Of a DNA stretch of 64,000 bases, positions 28,212-37,392 are shown one piece after another. The notes under the pieces were generated by a model. That model saw only the letters and a program-made list of their open reading frames with translations, had not been told where the DNA came from and searched no databases. The first letter of the stretch is position 1; every line of letters begins with the position of its first letter. Origin of the DNA: Carbonatibacter sp965199245. Its GTDB lineage: Bacteria; Pseudomonadota; Alphaproteobacteria; Kiloniellales; Kiloniellaceae. The stretch lies in the NCBI GenBank assembly GCA_965199245.1, contig CBDAQP010000003.1, positions 186,001 to 250,000 of the forward strand, read 5' to 3'. A program made the translations under genes and the position numbers.

Positions 28212-28694
28212 TCACCCTCTATCGCGGAGGATGCGGGACTGCTGACGTTTCCAGTCCCTCTCTTTCTCGCTCTGACGTTTATCGATTGTTTTTTTTCCCC
28301 GCGCGATCCCAAGTTTGACCTTGGCAATTCCACGCCCATTAAAATAGAGCGACAGAGGAATCATTGTGTAACCTGAACGCCGGACAAGCTGACCCAGCTT
28401 GCCAATTTCACGCCGCCGTAGCAGAATTTTACGCAGGCGTTTTGGCTCATGGTTGAACCGATTAGCGGGGCCATATTCCGGAATCGTGGCATTGACCAAA
28501 AAAAAATCACCGCTTGATTCAAGCGCAGCATAGGACTCCGCAATCGATGCTCGCCCGGTGCGAAGCGATTTGACCTCTGTCCCCAAAAGCACTAGTCCGG
28601 CCTCGACAGTGTCCTCAATATCGTAGTCGTAACGTGCCCGACGGTTAAGAGCCACCGTACCGCTTTCAAGGGATTCTTTCGCCTTTTTGACCAT
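28212..28694 (-). CDS. smpB: SsrA-binding protein
   Basis: tmRNA partner needed for ribosome rescue. The 160-residue protein has the OB-fold core (RRARYDYDIEDTVEAGLVL, GTEVKSLRTGRASI, YAALESSGDFFLVNATIPEY) and a basic C-terminal tail (KTIDKRQSEKERDWKRQ) that reaches the decoding centre. It starts 2 bp after the dapA stop and is convergent with the NYN gene. No tmRNA gene was seen in the window. Confidence 0.95.
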   Translation of the reverse strand: MVKKAKESLESGTVALNRRARYDYDIEDTVEAGLVLLGTEVKSLRTGRASIAESYAALESSGDFFLVNATIPEYGPANRFNHEPKRLRKILLRRREIGKLGQLVRRSGYTMIPLSLYFNGRGIAKVKLGIARGKKTIDKRQSEKERDWKRQQSRILRDRG

Positions 28695-28696
28695 TA

Positions 28697-29590
28697 TTAT
28701 GCCTCGATCAAACCTGCCTGCACCATTGCCATGCGCACAGCGTCGCGCGTTTTTTCAGTAATCGGCAACAAAGGAAGACGCAGATACTCTTCACACAGGC
28801 CCAAAAGACTAAGCGCGTACTTAACCGGAGAAGGACTAGACTCAAGGAAAAGAGCCATGTGTAGAGGAAAAAGCCTGTCATTGATGGTTGTCACACGATC
28901 AAAATCACGTCGCCACCAAGCCTCGTGCAGTTGGGCACAGAGTGCAGGGGCCACATTTGCCGTCACCGAAATACAACCATGCCCCCCCATTGCAAGAAAG
29001 GGAACAACTGTTGCGTCTTCACCGCTCAACAACACAAAGCGATCATCTGTTGCAAGGCGCAAGTGCGCAGGCAGGGTCAGATCAGCCGTTGCATCTTTGA
29101 TCCCAACAATACGGGGAAGTTCGGCTAGACGTGCGACTGTCTCAACCGAAAATGAAACGACAGAACGCCCCGGGACATCGTACAAAATAATCGGAAGATC
29201 AGAACAATCATGAATGGCCTTAAAGTGCTGATAAAGTCCCTCCTGCGACGGCTTGTTATAGTAGGGCGTGACAACGAGCGCGGCATCAGCACCAGCTTTT
29301 TGTGCATGACAGGTAAAGTCAATCGCCTCGCGCGTGGCATTGGATCCTGTCCCCGCAATCACGGGCACACGCCCGCCTACAGTATGCACACAAAGTTCTG
29401 TCATCACCTTGTGTTCATCGTGGTCAAGCGTCGGCGACTCCCCCGTCGTCCCCACCGGACAAACCGCGTGGCTACCTTGTGCAATTTGCCACTCGACAAA
29501 ACGTTCAAAGGCACCGCGATCAAGTCCGCCGTCCTGTGTCATTGGCGTGACCAAAGCAGGGAAAGACCCCTTAAAAAGAGTTTCAGCCAT
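28697..29590 (-). CDS. dapA: 4-hydroxy-tetrahydrodipicolinate synthase
   Basis: First committed enzyme of lysine and diaminopimelate synthesis; condenses pyruvate with aspartate semialdehyde. The TIM-barrel protein of 297 residues has the catalytic Tyr in VVTPYYNKPSQEG, the Schiff-base Lys in IVGIKDATAD, and GTTGESPTL for substrate binding. It is translationally close to smpB. The lytic transglycosylase gene often found upstream in this group is not present as an intact gene; repeats and IS remnants are there instead. Confidence 0.95.
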   Translation of the reverse strand: MAETLFKGSFPALVTPMTQDGGLDRGAFERFVEWQIAQGSHAVCPVGTTGESPTLDHDEHKVMTELCVHTVGGRVPVIAGTGSNATREAIDFTCHAQKAGADAALVVTPYYNKPSQEGLYQHFKAIHDCSDLPIILYDVPGRSVVSFSVETVARLAELPRIVGIKDATADLTLPAHLRLATDDRFVLLSGEDATVVPFLAMGGHGCISVTANVAPALCAQLHEAWWRRDFDRVTTINDRLFPLHMALFLESSPSPVKYALSLLGLCEEYLRLPLLPITEKTRDAVRMAMVQAGLIEA

Positions 29591-29653
29591 TATTTGTCTG
29601 CTCCCTAAAGCTTAAATTCTCCCCCCCCCCCCATCTGCGATTTGAGGCAACCG

Positions 29654-29778
29654 AGTACCTCTAAAAACCTAGATGTCGTCTGGGGCGTCAAGCCACTTTC
29701 TGCATACCGCAATATTCTGAGGTTCTCGAAAACGGCTTTCCTGTCAGCCAATCTCGGCTGGAGGTTTTTAGAGGTACT
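29654..29778 (-). repeat. Palindromic repeat, copy 1
   Basis: A 125-bp unit with terminal inverted repeats AGTACCTCTAAAAACCT and its complement. The inner sequence is the reverse complement of copy 2 at 29959-30096. It is translatable in one frame (KNLQPRLADRKAVFENLRIL), and the same frame is open in copy 2. Protein-compatible palindromic repeats of this kind recall the Rickettsia palindromic elements; relation not shown. Confidence 0.75.
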
Positions 29779-29958
29779 TAACTGATCAAGCATAACGCTA
29801 GAAAGCACGAATGCAAAGGAATACGCGCAAGCACCTCCATTGAGCAATAGCATGCCCCTTCGCCAGAAAAAACAAGAAAAAAGGCTACAAAAAGGGGAAT
29901 AGGCAAAAACAACATGTTTCAAAACAGATCTCATAAACGGTTCAGGTGCCACCTATCA

Positions 29959-30096
29959 AGCACCTCTAAAAACCTCCAGCCGAGATTGGCTGACAGGAAA
30001 GCCGTTTTCGAGAACCTCAGAATACTCAAGCATTTGAGGATTGCAGAAAGCAGTTTGACGCACCAGACGACAATAATCGAGGCTTTTAGAAGTGCT
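29959..30096 (+). repeat. Palindromic repeat, copy 2
   Basis: A 138-bp unit in inverted orientation to copy 1, with ends AGCACCTCTAAAAACCT and AGGCTTTTAGAAGTGCT-like. It shares the block coding for KNLQPRLADRKAVFENLRIL and differs by an extra ~13 bp in the middle. The two copies could pair over more than 100 bases as a large stem-loop. Confidence 0.75.
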
Positions 30097-30261
30097 ACTA
30101 CGGGAAAAGACCGCAGACCTTACAGGGTATAGATCGTCTTGCCCGCGCCTTGCGCGAACAAGGCCAACCGCAAAAGGCAAAAGATCCCCCCCCCAATATT
30201 TAGAGTTGGTTTGCAGTAGGATATTCTATCTTAAAGAGGAGATTTTACGAATGAAACAAAA

Positions 30262-30514
30262 GTGATTTACTGAATCACATGATTATGCAGGTTCGGAACT
30301 AAACCTGCGTATCAAACTGCGTAACCGCTTGAGACACGAGAAACCAGATAAGTTGGCTGTGCCAGAATACCCCAATAATACATAGTCGATGGACTTCATG
30401 GCCGATCAACTGAGCACCGGCAGGACATTTGGATGACTTTAATCGCCAAGGGCTTGGTATTGAAGTCGATCTGTCTTTGCCTTCCAAGCGGGTAAAACGC
30501 TCACTGGATCAGAA
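30262..30514 (+). mobile_element. IS3-family orfB fragment (IS51-like)
   Basis: Plus-strand frames show GSELNLRIKLRNRLRHEKPD, PEYPNNT, SMDFMADQLSTGRTF and RQGLGIEVDLSLPSKRVK, in the order of the catalytic domain of an IS3 OrfB. Stops and frame changes interrupt it, and neither end of the element is visible. It is a different IS3 subgroup from the IS407-type copies in this window. Confidence 0.65.
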
Positions 30515-30785
30515 CTCCCGATCAGCTTCAAATTGACGCCACAGATGTCAAAGCACAGCGCACGGCAGCCTCGCTTCTTAAAAAGGGAATGTTCAGGCGC
30601 ACAAAAGGCGGCCTGAACTCCAAACTTCACGCCATGTGCGATGGCCTAGGCAGAATAAACAGTGCCACAAAGTCGAGAACATGTTTGCCAAACTCAAAGA
30701 CTGTTTCAACGCGTTACAACCGATGTGCGCATACTTTCAAGGCCCATCGCCGCAATCGTCATATGGTGGCTTTAATAAGTCCTGA
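30515..30785 (+). mobile_element. IS5-family (IS427-like) fragment
   Basis: Encodes IDATDVKAQRTAASLLKKG, GMFRRTKGGLNSKLHAMCDG, then after a deletion CHKVENMFAKLK and RYNRCAHTF, the middle and end of an IS427-group IS5 transposase. It abuts the 5' flank of amtB: the IS407 copy B landed at the junction between this remnant and the amtB upstream region. Confidence 0.65.
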
Positions 30786-31993
30786 TGCTGTTCTCCCCAA
30801 AGCTGTGCCATTAAGCAGTTAGCTTTTCCCGTATGACAGGTTCATGCGACCTTGTCCCTCTGTTCCGGGTTAACCCGGAACAGAGTGATGCGAATTCATT
30901 GGGTGTTGCCCAATTCAGGGCGGAGTGTGGCCTGTGATTGTTGTAGCTGATCCTCCATCTTTCGGTCACATCCTGCGCCTCTCTCAGGCTTGAAAACAGG
31001 TTTTCATTCAGGCATTCATCCCTGACCCGGGCGTTGAAGGCTTCGATGAAACCGTTTTGGCTGGGCTTGCCCGGCTGTATGAACTGGAGATCAACGCCAC
31101 TGTCCCGAGTCCATTTGAACATCGCCATCGAGGTGTATTCGGTGCCATTGTCACAGACGATGACCTCCGGTTTGCCATACAAGTCGAGGAGCCGGGTCAG
31201 TTCCCTGGCCACCCGAAGACCGTTAATCGAAAAGTCCACGGTCATGGCGTGGCATTGTTTGGTGAAATCATCGATAACATTGAACAGCCGGATACGCCGG
31301 CCGCCGGATAGCTCATAAAGTCCATGCTCCATTTCTGTCCGGGGGATGTCGGCAGCACCAGGGGCCTGCGAACGATCGCCGCCGTTTCTTGCGCTTGCGC
31401 ACCTGCAAACCTTCTTCGACGTATATCCGATGGGTCTTTTTGTGGTTGGCCCCGAAGCCCTCACGCCTGAGCAGAACATGCCATCGCGGATGGCCAAAGC
31501 GACGATGCCGATCGGCCAGCTCCCGCATCTTCCGCCGCAGCTCTGTCTCCGGTGACTGAACCGATTTGTAGCGGTGCGTGGAACGCGGCTGACCCGCCAG
31601 ACGACAGGATCGGCGTCAGGCCAGTCTCCTGAAGCAGCACGACAGCGCGGCGACGGCCTTCGGGACTCAGATCTTTTTTAGAACCTCCTCCAACGCCATC
31701 TTGTCCAGCGATAAATCCGCAACCAGCTTCTTCAGGCACCGGTTCTCCTCTTCCAGATCCCGGAGGCGGCGAACCTCATTGACCTCCATGCCAGAGAACC
31801 TCGCCGTCCACTTATAGAATGTGGCATCAGACATCCCGTACTTGCGGCAAAGCTCCCTGGCCGGAACACCGGCCTCGTGTTCCTTCAAAATCCCGATAAT
31901 CTGTGCGTCCGTAAATCTGCGCTTCATTGAGGGCCTCCGTGAAAATGACAAAAAACTAACTTATCAATGGATCAAGATTCGGGGAGAACAGCA
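30786..31993 (-). mobile_element. IS3 family (IS407 group) copy B, complete ends
   Basis: A 1208-bp element with terminal repeats TGCTGTTCTCCCC at both ends and a 4-bp CTGA duplication (30782-30785 and 31994-31997), the duplication size expected for the IS407 group. orfA (31667-31927, start MKRRFTDAQIIGILKEHEAG) is intact. orfB is broken: a frame change lies after RKRKKRRR, and 7 nt are missing after WSMDFMS. The 3' end of orfB (REAQDVTERWRISYNNHRPH) is intact only in this copy. The element ends 168 bp before the amtB start. Confidence 0.9.
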
Positions 31994-32161
31994 CTGAGCC
32001 TAAATTTTCCACTTACTCAAACTATGGAACAGGTGAATAAAAACCTTTTAATTTTAGTCCCGATGACCTATCTTCGCCTCGCCTCTTTATTCGCCTTACG
32101 CGAATTTGCCATTTTCTCGGCATCTGAAACACTAAAAAACCCTCAAGGAGTCAATATTCGT

Positions 32162-33496
32162 ATGTCAATTTCAATTCCTGAATCAGATCGCTCTGTGCGC
32201 GTTCTGAAAAAATCGGCTCTTGCGACTATTCTTGCCGTTGTTCCCCTGCCTGCCTTGGCCGCGCAGGAGATTTCTGTTGAAACAGCCTATATCATGAATA
32301 GCCTATCTTTCCTGATGCACGGCTTTTTGGTCATGTTCATGGCCGCTGGATTTGCCATGCTCGAAGCAGGTTTGGTTCGCGCCAAAAACACGGCAACACA
32401 GTGCCTAAAAAACATCTGCCTCTACGCCATTGCAGGCCTGATGTTTTATATCGTTGGCTACAACCTGATGTATCTGGATGTTTCTGGCATGATGGGATCA
32501 TTTGGCATCTGGTCAGCAGGCGAGGCCACGTCGGTACAGAACGCAGAAGCCAGCGGATACAGTGCAGGTTCAGATTGGTTTTTCCAAATGGTCTTTGTCG
32601 CGGCAACGGCGTCTATTGTCTCTGGTGCGGTCGCAGAGCGGACGCGGCTCTGGCCCTTTTTAGCCTTTGTCGCCCTGCTGACCGGGATTATCTATCCCAT
32701 TCAAGGGGCATGGACATGGGGCGGCGGCTGGCTGGCTGAAATGGGATTCAGCGACTTTGCTGGCTCAACCATTGTTCACTCTGTTGGTGGCTGGGCCGCA
32801 CTCGCTGGTGTCATTGTCATTGGCGCACGGGCGGGACGCTATGGGGCTGATGGTGCACCAAAACTCATGCCCGGTGCAAATCTTCCTCTCGCGACGCTGG
32901 GTACATTCATTTTGTGGCTAGGTTGGTTCGGATTCAATGGTGGATCACAACTTGCCATGGGAACAATCGGGGATGTCACCGCCATTGGGACAATTTATAT
33001 TAACACCAATGCCGCCGCACTTGCCGGTGTTCTCGCCGCGACAATCGGTTCACAGCTGATCTATGGCAAGCCTGACCTGACCATGACCCTCAATGGTGCG
33101 CTGGCGGGGCTGGTGTCCATTACCGCAGAACCTCTGACTCCCTCTCCACTTTTGGCGATGGGAATCGGGGCCATCGGTGGCGTTCTTGTTGTCGTGACCA
33201 TCCCCTTGATGGATCGTTTCAAGCTGGACGATGTGGTCGGTGCCATTCCCGTTCACTTAGGCTGTGGAATTTGGGGAACGCTTGCTGTGCCACTGTCCAA
33301 CACAGATGCTCAGTTCTCAACCCAGATCATCGGCATCATGACGATTGGAGCCTTTGCCTTCTCAGCAAGCTGGATCGTCTGGTTTGTCCTGAAAAAAGTC
33401 ATCGGCGTTTGCGCCAGCGACGAAGACCAACTGCGTGGCCTAGACAAAACTGAAATGCATTTGGATGCCTACCCCGAGTTTGCAGGTCGCCAATAA
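32162..33496 (+). CDS. amtB: Ammonium transporter
   Basis: Amt/MEP/Rh channel of 444 residues with a cleavable signal sequence (KKSALATILAVVPLPALAA) and eleven predicted membrane helices. Conserved pieces include FMAAGFAMLEAGLVRAKNT, the pore-lining GSTIVHSVGGWAALAG with the first His of the twin-His pair, and GCGIWGTLAVPL near the C-terminus. The frame is open from 31967, but ATG at 32162 starts the signal peptide and has AAGGAG upstream. No glnK gene is adjacent, although amtB is usually paired with one. A terminator follows. Confidence 0.94.
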   Translation: MSISIPESDRSVRVLKKSALATILAVVPLPALAAQEISVETAYIMNSLSFLMHGFLVMFMAAGFAMLEAGLVRAKNTATQCLKNICLYAIAGLMFYIVGYNLMYLDVSGMMGSFGIWSAGEATSVQNAEASGYSAGSDWFFQMVFVAATASIVSGAVAERTRLWPFLAFVALLTGIIYPIQGAWTWGGGWLAEMGFSDFAGSTIVHSVGGWAALAGVIVIGARAGRYGADGAPKLMPGANLPLATLGTFILWLGWFGFNGGSQLAMGTIGDVTAIGTIYINTNAAALAGVLAATIGSQLIYGKPDLTMTLNGALAGLVSITAEPLTPSPLLAMGIGAIGGVLVVVTIPLMDRFKLDDVVGAIPVHLGCGIWGTLAVPLSNTDAQFSTQIIGIMTIGAFAFSASWIVWFVLKKVIGVCASDEDQLRGLDKTEMHLDAYPEFAGRQ

Positions 33497-33520
33497 GTAT
33501 CTGTTAGAGAGTCAAAAAAA

Positions 33521-33546
33521 GCCTGACCGTATAAGGCGGTCAGGCT
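33521..33546 (+). terminator. Terminator of amtB
   Basis: The hairpin GCCTGACCG / CGGTCAGGC with a 6-base loop is followed by TTTTCT and preceded by a run of A. It lies between convergent amtB and the bactofilin gene and can act in both directions. Confidence 0.85.
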
Positions 33547-33598
33547 TTTCTATTGCTTTAGATATGACCTTAAACCAACAACAGAATTACAAATTTCC

Positions 33599-34012
33599 TT
33601 ACTTGTCGTGTCCAATCCAGCCGGATGAGTGAACGATCTCTCCGCCCTCAATCTGAACTGGTTCCTCTGACTCAGAAGTTTGGATGCGAATAATTCGCCC
33701 GTCAACATGCGCACCCGATTCAATAGAAAGCACACGGTGGGAAATATCCCCATCCACATGCGCTGTTTCCGCAATATAGACCATATCTGCGGAAATATTA
33801 CCAGAGACCGCTCCATAAATACGAATAGATTTTGCCTGTACGGAGCCATCAGCACGCCCATCCTGACCGATTACAATCCGCTCGCCGGAAATATCCCCGA
33901 CTACAGTGCCATCCATCTGGAGGTCGCCACTGATCCGCACGTTGCCCTCAACTACAAGGCCACGACTAAAAATAGATGTCATCGATCCTGTTTTGTCAGT
34001 TTTTGAAAACAT
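33599..34012 (-). CDS. Bactofilin (polymer-forming cytoskeletal protein)
   Basis: A 137-residue DUF583 protein that forms membrane-associated filaments. The repetitive beta-helix pattern is obvious: VVEGNVRISGDLQMDGTVVG, SVQAKSIRIYGAVSG and HVDGDISHRVLSIESGAHV. The start overlaps the 3' end of the M23 peptidase gene by 17 bp, the common bactofilin-peptidase pairing in Proteobacteria. An alternative start is the Met at residue 11 (33982). Confidence 0.9.
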   Translation of the reverse strand: MFSKTDKTGSMTSIFSRGLVVEGNVRISGDLQMDGTVVGDISGERIVIGQDGRADGSVQAKSIRIYGAVSGNISADMVYIAETAHVDGDISHRVLSIESGAHVDGRIIRIQTSESEEPVQIEGGEIVHSSGWIGHDK

Positions 34013-35561
34013 GTTTTCCTGCCTTTACAAATTTGCGTGGATCAACATAACGCCCGTTGAGGAGCACCTCATAGTGAACATGTGGCCCCGTACTGCGACC
34101 AGAATTACCCAGCAAACCGATCTTGTCGCGATGTTTAACCATCTGCCCACGTTGAACCAAAATCTTGTTAAGGTGTGCATAGCGTGTACGAATACCATTG
34201 CCATGGTCAATCTCGATAAAACGACCATAGCTTCCCCGCCATCCTGCATAGATAACCTTTCCCGGGGCCGGGGCATAAACAGATGAACGGATTGGAGCAA
34301 CTAAATCGATACCGTTATGGCGGGCGATACCTCCAGTAAAAGGATCGCGCCGCTTGCCAAAGGAACTGGTCAAACGATAGTGATCCATCGGCGCGGACAG
34401 CGGAAGACGCGCCACTACATCATAGAGCAGGTCAAGCCGATCAAGTGTTGTCCGCAATTCAAAAATAGAGGCGTGCCACTGTTTTTCGTTCTCATTACCT
34501 TCTTCGGAAACGAAAGGCCCACCCTGTGGGACTCCTTCCTCAATGCCCAGAAGACTATTCACATCAAGACCACTCATTTTCACAGTCGATTCAACCATAC
34601 GAATTGATTTCTGCGACCGTTGTAAAAACCGCGCCAAAACATCACGTTGGGTCGTCGCGGCTTCGCGCATCGACGCCTTGAGACGCTCAAGTTCTTGATT
34701 TAAATCAACCGTCTGATCAATGTAGCGGGTGAGCGTTACGGCAAGATCATCTTTTTCAAAAGATTCTTGCGCTAACTGCGACTGTGCAGAGGTCTTTTCT
34801 TCCTGAACACGGGCGAGGCGTTGACGGACAGAAAGAAGTTTTTCCTGCTCTGCATCTAGCGCAACCGAAAGCTGTTCAATTTGCTGTTTCAGTTTCTGTT
34901 GATCACTCAGTTCTCGATTCAGGATAATCAACTGGCGTTCCTGACGGGCGACAAGCTGCCCCAATGACAGTTGAACACCCTCGAGCAGTTCGTCACGCCC
35001 GAGGCCCTCTTTCAAAACTGTACGCAATCCGGCAACACGCTGTAATAATTCACGCCCACCGGGGTTCGGCAAGGTCTTAAGTTGGGATTCAAAAGACTCC
35101 AAGCGTTTTTCAATTTCCTGCTTTGCCACAATGAGCCGGTGTTTTTCGGATTCTGATTTTCGCAAGGTATTTAGAGCATCCTCTGGAGAAAAATTGTCCT
35201 CACCATGATCGTGGAGCGAAAGAAGATCGTGCTGATTACGTTGGAGATTTTCTGTCAGTCGCGAGAATTGCGTATGATATTCACCAACAAGTTGTAAAAG
35301 TTCAAAATATTCAAGATGTCCGTCTTGGATCAAACGTTGCTTGCTCGCAATCGAGTCATTCATCTTGTCATAGACATAAAGCGAATAGCCAAAAATCATC
35401 AAACCACAAAAAAGAGAAAAACAGATCACCTGCTGAATACCGGGACTCAGCCGCACAGAACGCACTCCGCTTTCACTGGAGAGATGGATCTCTCGCATAG
35501 TGAACAACCGCACCCAAACACGGCGCAAAGCGACCGTATAGGTTTTATTCTCAAAACTCAT
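33996..35561 (-). CDS. M23 family metallopeptidase with coiled coil
   Basis: LytM-type cell-wall protein of 521 residues. A cytoplasmic basic N-terminus is followed by one membrane helix (QVICFSLFCGLMIFGYSLYV) and a long periplasmic coiled coil (about residues 75-300). A C-terminal LytM domain has HNGIDLVAP and GPHVHYEV, so the zinc ligands are present and it may be an active endopeptidase. ATG at 35561 has GGAGGG upstream; the frame 15 bp longer is not needed. Coupled to bactofilin, so it probably works in shape or localised wall growth. Confidence 0.9.
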   Translation of the reverse strand: MSFENKTYTVALRRVWVRLFTMREIHLSSESGVRSVRLSPGIQQVICFSLFCGLMIFGYSLYVYDKMNDSIASKQRLIQDGHLEYFELLQLVGEYHTQFSRLTENLQRNQHDLLSLHDHGEDNFSPEDALNTLRKSESEKHRLIVAKQEIEKRLESFESQLKTLPNPGGRELLQRVAGLRTVLKEGLGRDELLEGVQLSLGQLVARQERQLIILNRELSDQQKLKQQIEQLSVALDAEQEKLLSVRQRLARVQEEKTSAQSQLAQESFEKDDLAVTLTRYIDQTVDLNQELERLKASMREAATTQRDVLARFLQRSQKSIRMVESTVKMSGLDVNSLLGIEEGVPQGGPFVSEEGNENEKQWHASIFELRTTLDRLDLLYDVVARLPLSAPMDHYRLTSSFGKRRDPFTGGIARHNGIDLVAPIRSSVYAPAPGKVIYAGWRGSYGRFIEIDHGNGIRTRYAHLNKILVQRGQMVKHRDKIGLLGNSGRSTGPHVHYEVLLNGRYVDPRKFVKAGKHVFKN

Positions 35562-35662
35562 GCTTTCCCTCCACAAGCCACGCGATATTCACGCTGACCG
35601 ATCTTAGCCCCTATCAGAAATGCCTCCAATCAGCAAAGGTTATCCAAAATTTGCATAAAAAA

Positions 35663-35680
35663 GGGAGGCAAATGCCTCCC
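35663..35680 (-). terminator. Terminator of groESL
   Basis: Inverted repeat GGGAGGCA / TGCCTCCC with a 2-base loop, followed on the minus strand by TTTTTTATG. It lies about 30 bp after the groEL stop. Confidence 0.8.
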
Positions 35681-35711
35681 TTTCTCATCGAATTCCGGGA
35701 TAAAGCGGGGC

Positions 35712-37364
35712 TTAGAAACCACCCATACCACCCATACCACCCATACCACCCATATCAGGCATTGCAGGGGCCGCAGGCTTGTCTTCAGGTGCATCGGCAA
35801 CCATTGCTTCAGTTGTAATCATCAAACCAGAGACAGACCCCGCATCCTGCAATGCTGTGCGGACGACTTTGACCGGGTCGATAATTCCTGCCTCGAAAAG
35901 GTCAAGATAGTCACCTGTTTGAGCATTGAAGCCGAAACCAGCCGCACCATTCTCACGAACCTTGCCCACGACAATCGAGCCTTCATAGCCCGCATTCTCG
36001 GAAATCTGACGGATCGGGGACTCAAGCGCACGCCGAACAACCGCAACGCCGACACTTTGATCTGCGTTCGCTCCTTCGAGGTTTTCCAAAGCCTTAACAG
36101 CATTGAGAAGAGCCGTTCCACCACCAGACACAATGCCTTCTTCGACCGCCGCGCGAGTTGCGTTCATCGCATCTTCGACGCGATCTTTGCGCTCCTTGAC
36201 TTCAACCTCGGTTGCACCACCGACGCGCAAGACAGCAACGCCGCCAGCCAGCTTCGCCAGACGCTCCTGGAGTTTTTCACGGTCATAGTCAGAAGAGGTT
36301 TCTTCTGCCTGTGCGCGGATTTGGTTACAGCGTGCTTCGATGGTACCGACATCACCCGCACCGTCAACAATGGTGGTTTCTTCTTTGGTGATGGCGACAC
36401 GTTTGGCCGTACCCAGCATATCCAGCGTCACATTTTCCAGCTTGATACCCAAATCTTCGGACACGACTGTCCCACCCGTCAGAATGGCAATGTCTTCTAG
36501 CATGGCTTTGCGGCGATCACCGAAACCAGGAGCCTTGACAGCGGCAATTTTCAATCCACCGCGTAACTTGTTGACAACCAAGGTCGCCAAGGCTTCGCCT
36601 TCGACATCTTCAGCAACGATCAACAGAGGCCGACCGGACTGAACTGCGGCTTCGAGGAGCGGCAACATGGGCTGAAGAGACGTCAGTTTTTTCTCGTGCA
36701 GGAGAATATAAGGGCTTTCGAGGTCAGTGACCATTTTTTCTGTGTTGGTCACAAAATAGGGTGACAAATAACCCCGATCAAACTGCATACCCTCAACAAC
36801 GTCGAGCTCAGTTGCCAGAGATTTCGCTTCTTCAACAGTGATGACGCCTTCTTTGCCAACCTTTTCCATTGCCTCTGCGATCATGTCGCCAATTTCAGCC
36901 TCACCATTCGCGGAAATTGTACCAACCTGTGCCACTTCGGCAGTCGTCGAGATTTTCTTCGCGGAGTCTCTAAGGTGAGTCACAGCCGCATCAACAGCCA
37001 TGTCGATCCCACGCTTGACATCCATTGGATTCATGCCTGCAGCAACGGCCTTTACGCCTTCGCGGATCAGTGCCTGCGTCAACACAGTCGCCGTCGTGGT
37101 TCCGTCACCTGCAATATCGTTTGTTTTAGAGGCAACTTCACGCACCATCTGCGCGCCCATGTTTTCAAATTTGTCTGCCAGTTCGACTTCCTTGGCAACA
37201 GACACACCATCCTTTGTGATTCGGGGTGCACCGAAAGATTTGTCGAGAACAACATTACGCCCCTTAGGCCCCAGAGTGACCTTGACAGCATTTGCGAGCA
37301 GATCAACACCACGCAACATCTTTTCACGCGCGTCTGTGCCGAATTTCACGTCTTTAGCAGCCAT
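35712..37364 (-). CDS. groEL: Chaperonin GroEL
   Basis: 60-kDa chaperonin of 550 residues, forming the double-ring folding chamber. ATP-binding motifs KVTLGPKGRNVVLD and AGDGTTTATVL are intact, and the C-terminal GGM repeat tail (MGGMGGMGGMGGF) is present. It starts 28 bp after groES. This is a conventional sequence with no sign of a divergent second copy. Confidence 0.98.
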   Translation of the reverse strand: MAAKDVKFGTDAREKMLRGVDLLANAVKVTLGPKGRNVVLDKSFGAPRITKDGVSVAKEVELADKFENMGAQMVREVASKTNDIAGDGTTTATVLTQALIREGVKAVAAGMNPMDVKRGIDMAVDAAVTHLRDSAKKISTTAEVAQVGTISANGEAEIGDMIAEAMEKVGKEGVITVEEAKSLATELDVVEGMQFDRGYLSPYFVTNTEKMVTDLESPYILLHEKKLTSLQPMLPLLEAAVQSGRPLLIVAEDVEGEALATLVVNKLRGGLKIAAVKAPGFGDRRKAMLEDIAILTGGTVVSEDLGIKLENVTLDMLGTAKRVAITKEETTIVDGAGDVGTIEARCNQIRAQAEETSSDYDREKLQERLAKLAGGVAVLRVGGATEVEVKERKDRVEDAMNATRAAVEEGIVSGGGTALLNAVKALENLEGANADQSVGVAVVRRALESPIRQISENAGYEGSIVVGKVRENGAAGFGFNAQTGDYLDLFEAGIIDPVKVVRTALQDAGSVSGLMITTEAMVADAPEDKPAAPAMPDMGGMGGMGGMGGF

Positions 37365-37392
37365 CTTTTCGTTTCCTTATACCAGAGTGATC

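Larger units (their letters stand above)
29591..30261. other. Gene-free region with palindromic repeats
   Basis: This stretch has no intact gene. It holds two inverted copies of a 125-138 bp repeat (listed separately), two C-homopolymer runs (near 29623 and 30184), and a short plus-strand open stretch ending at TAG about 30203 that reads GIDRLARALREQGQPQKAKD. The latter may be the tail of a lost gene. Between the two repeats is AT-rich sequence with nothing recognisable. Confidence 0.5.
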
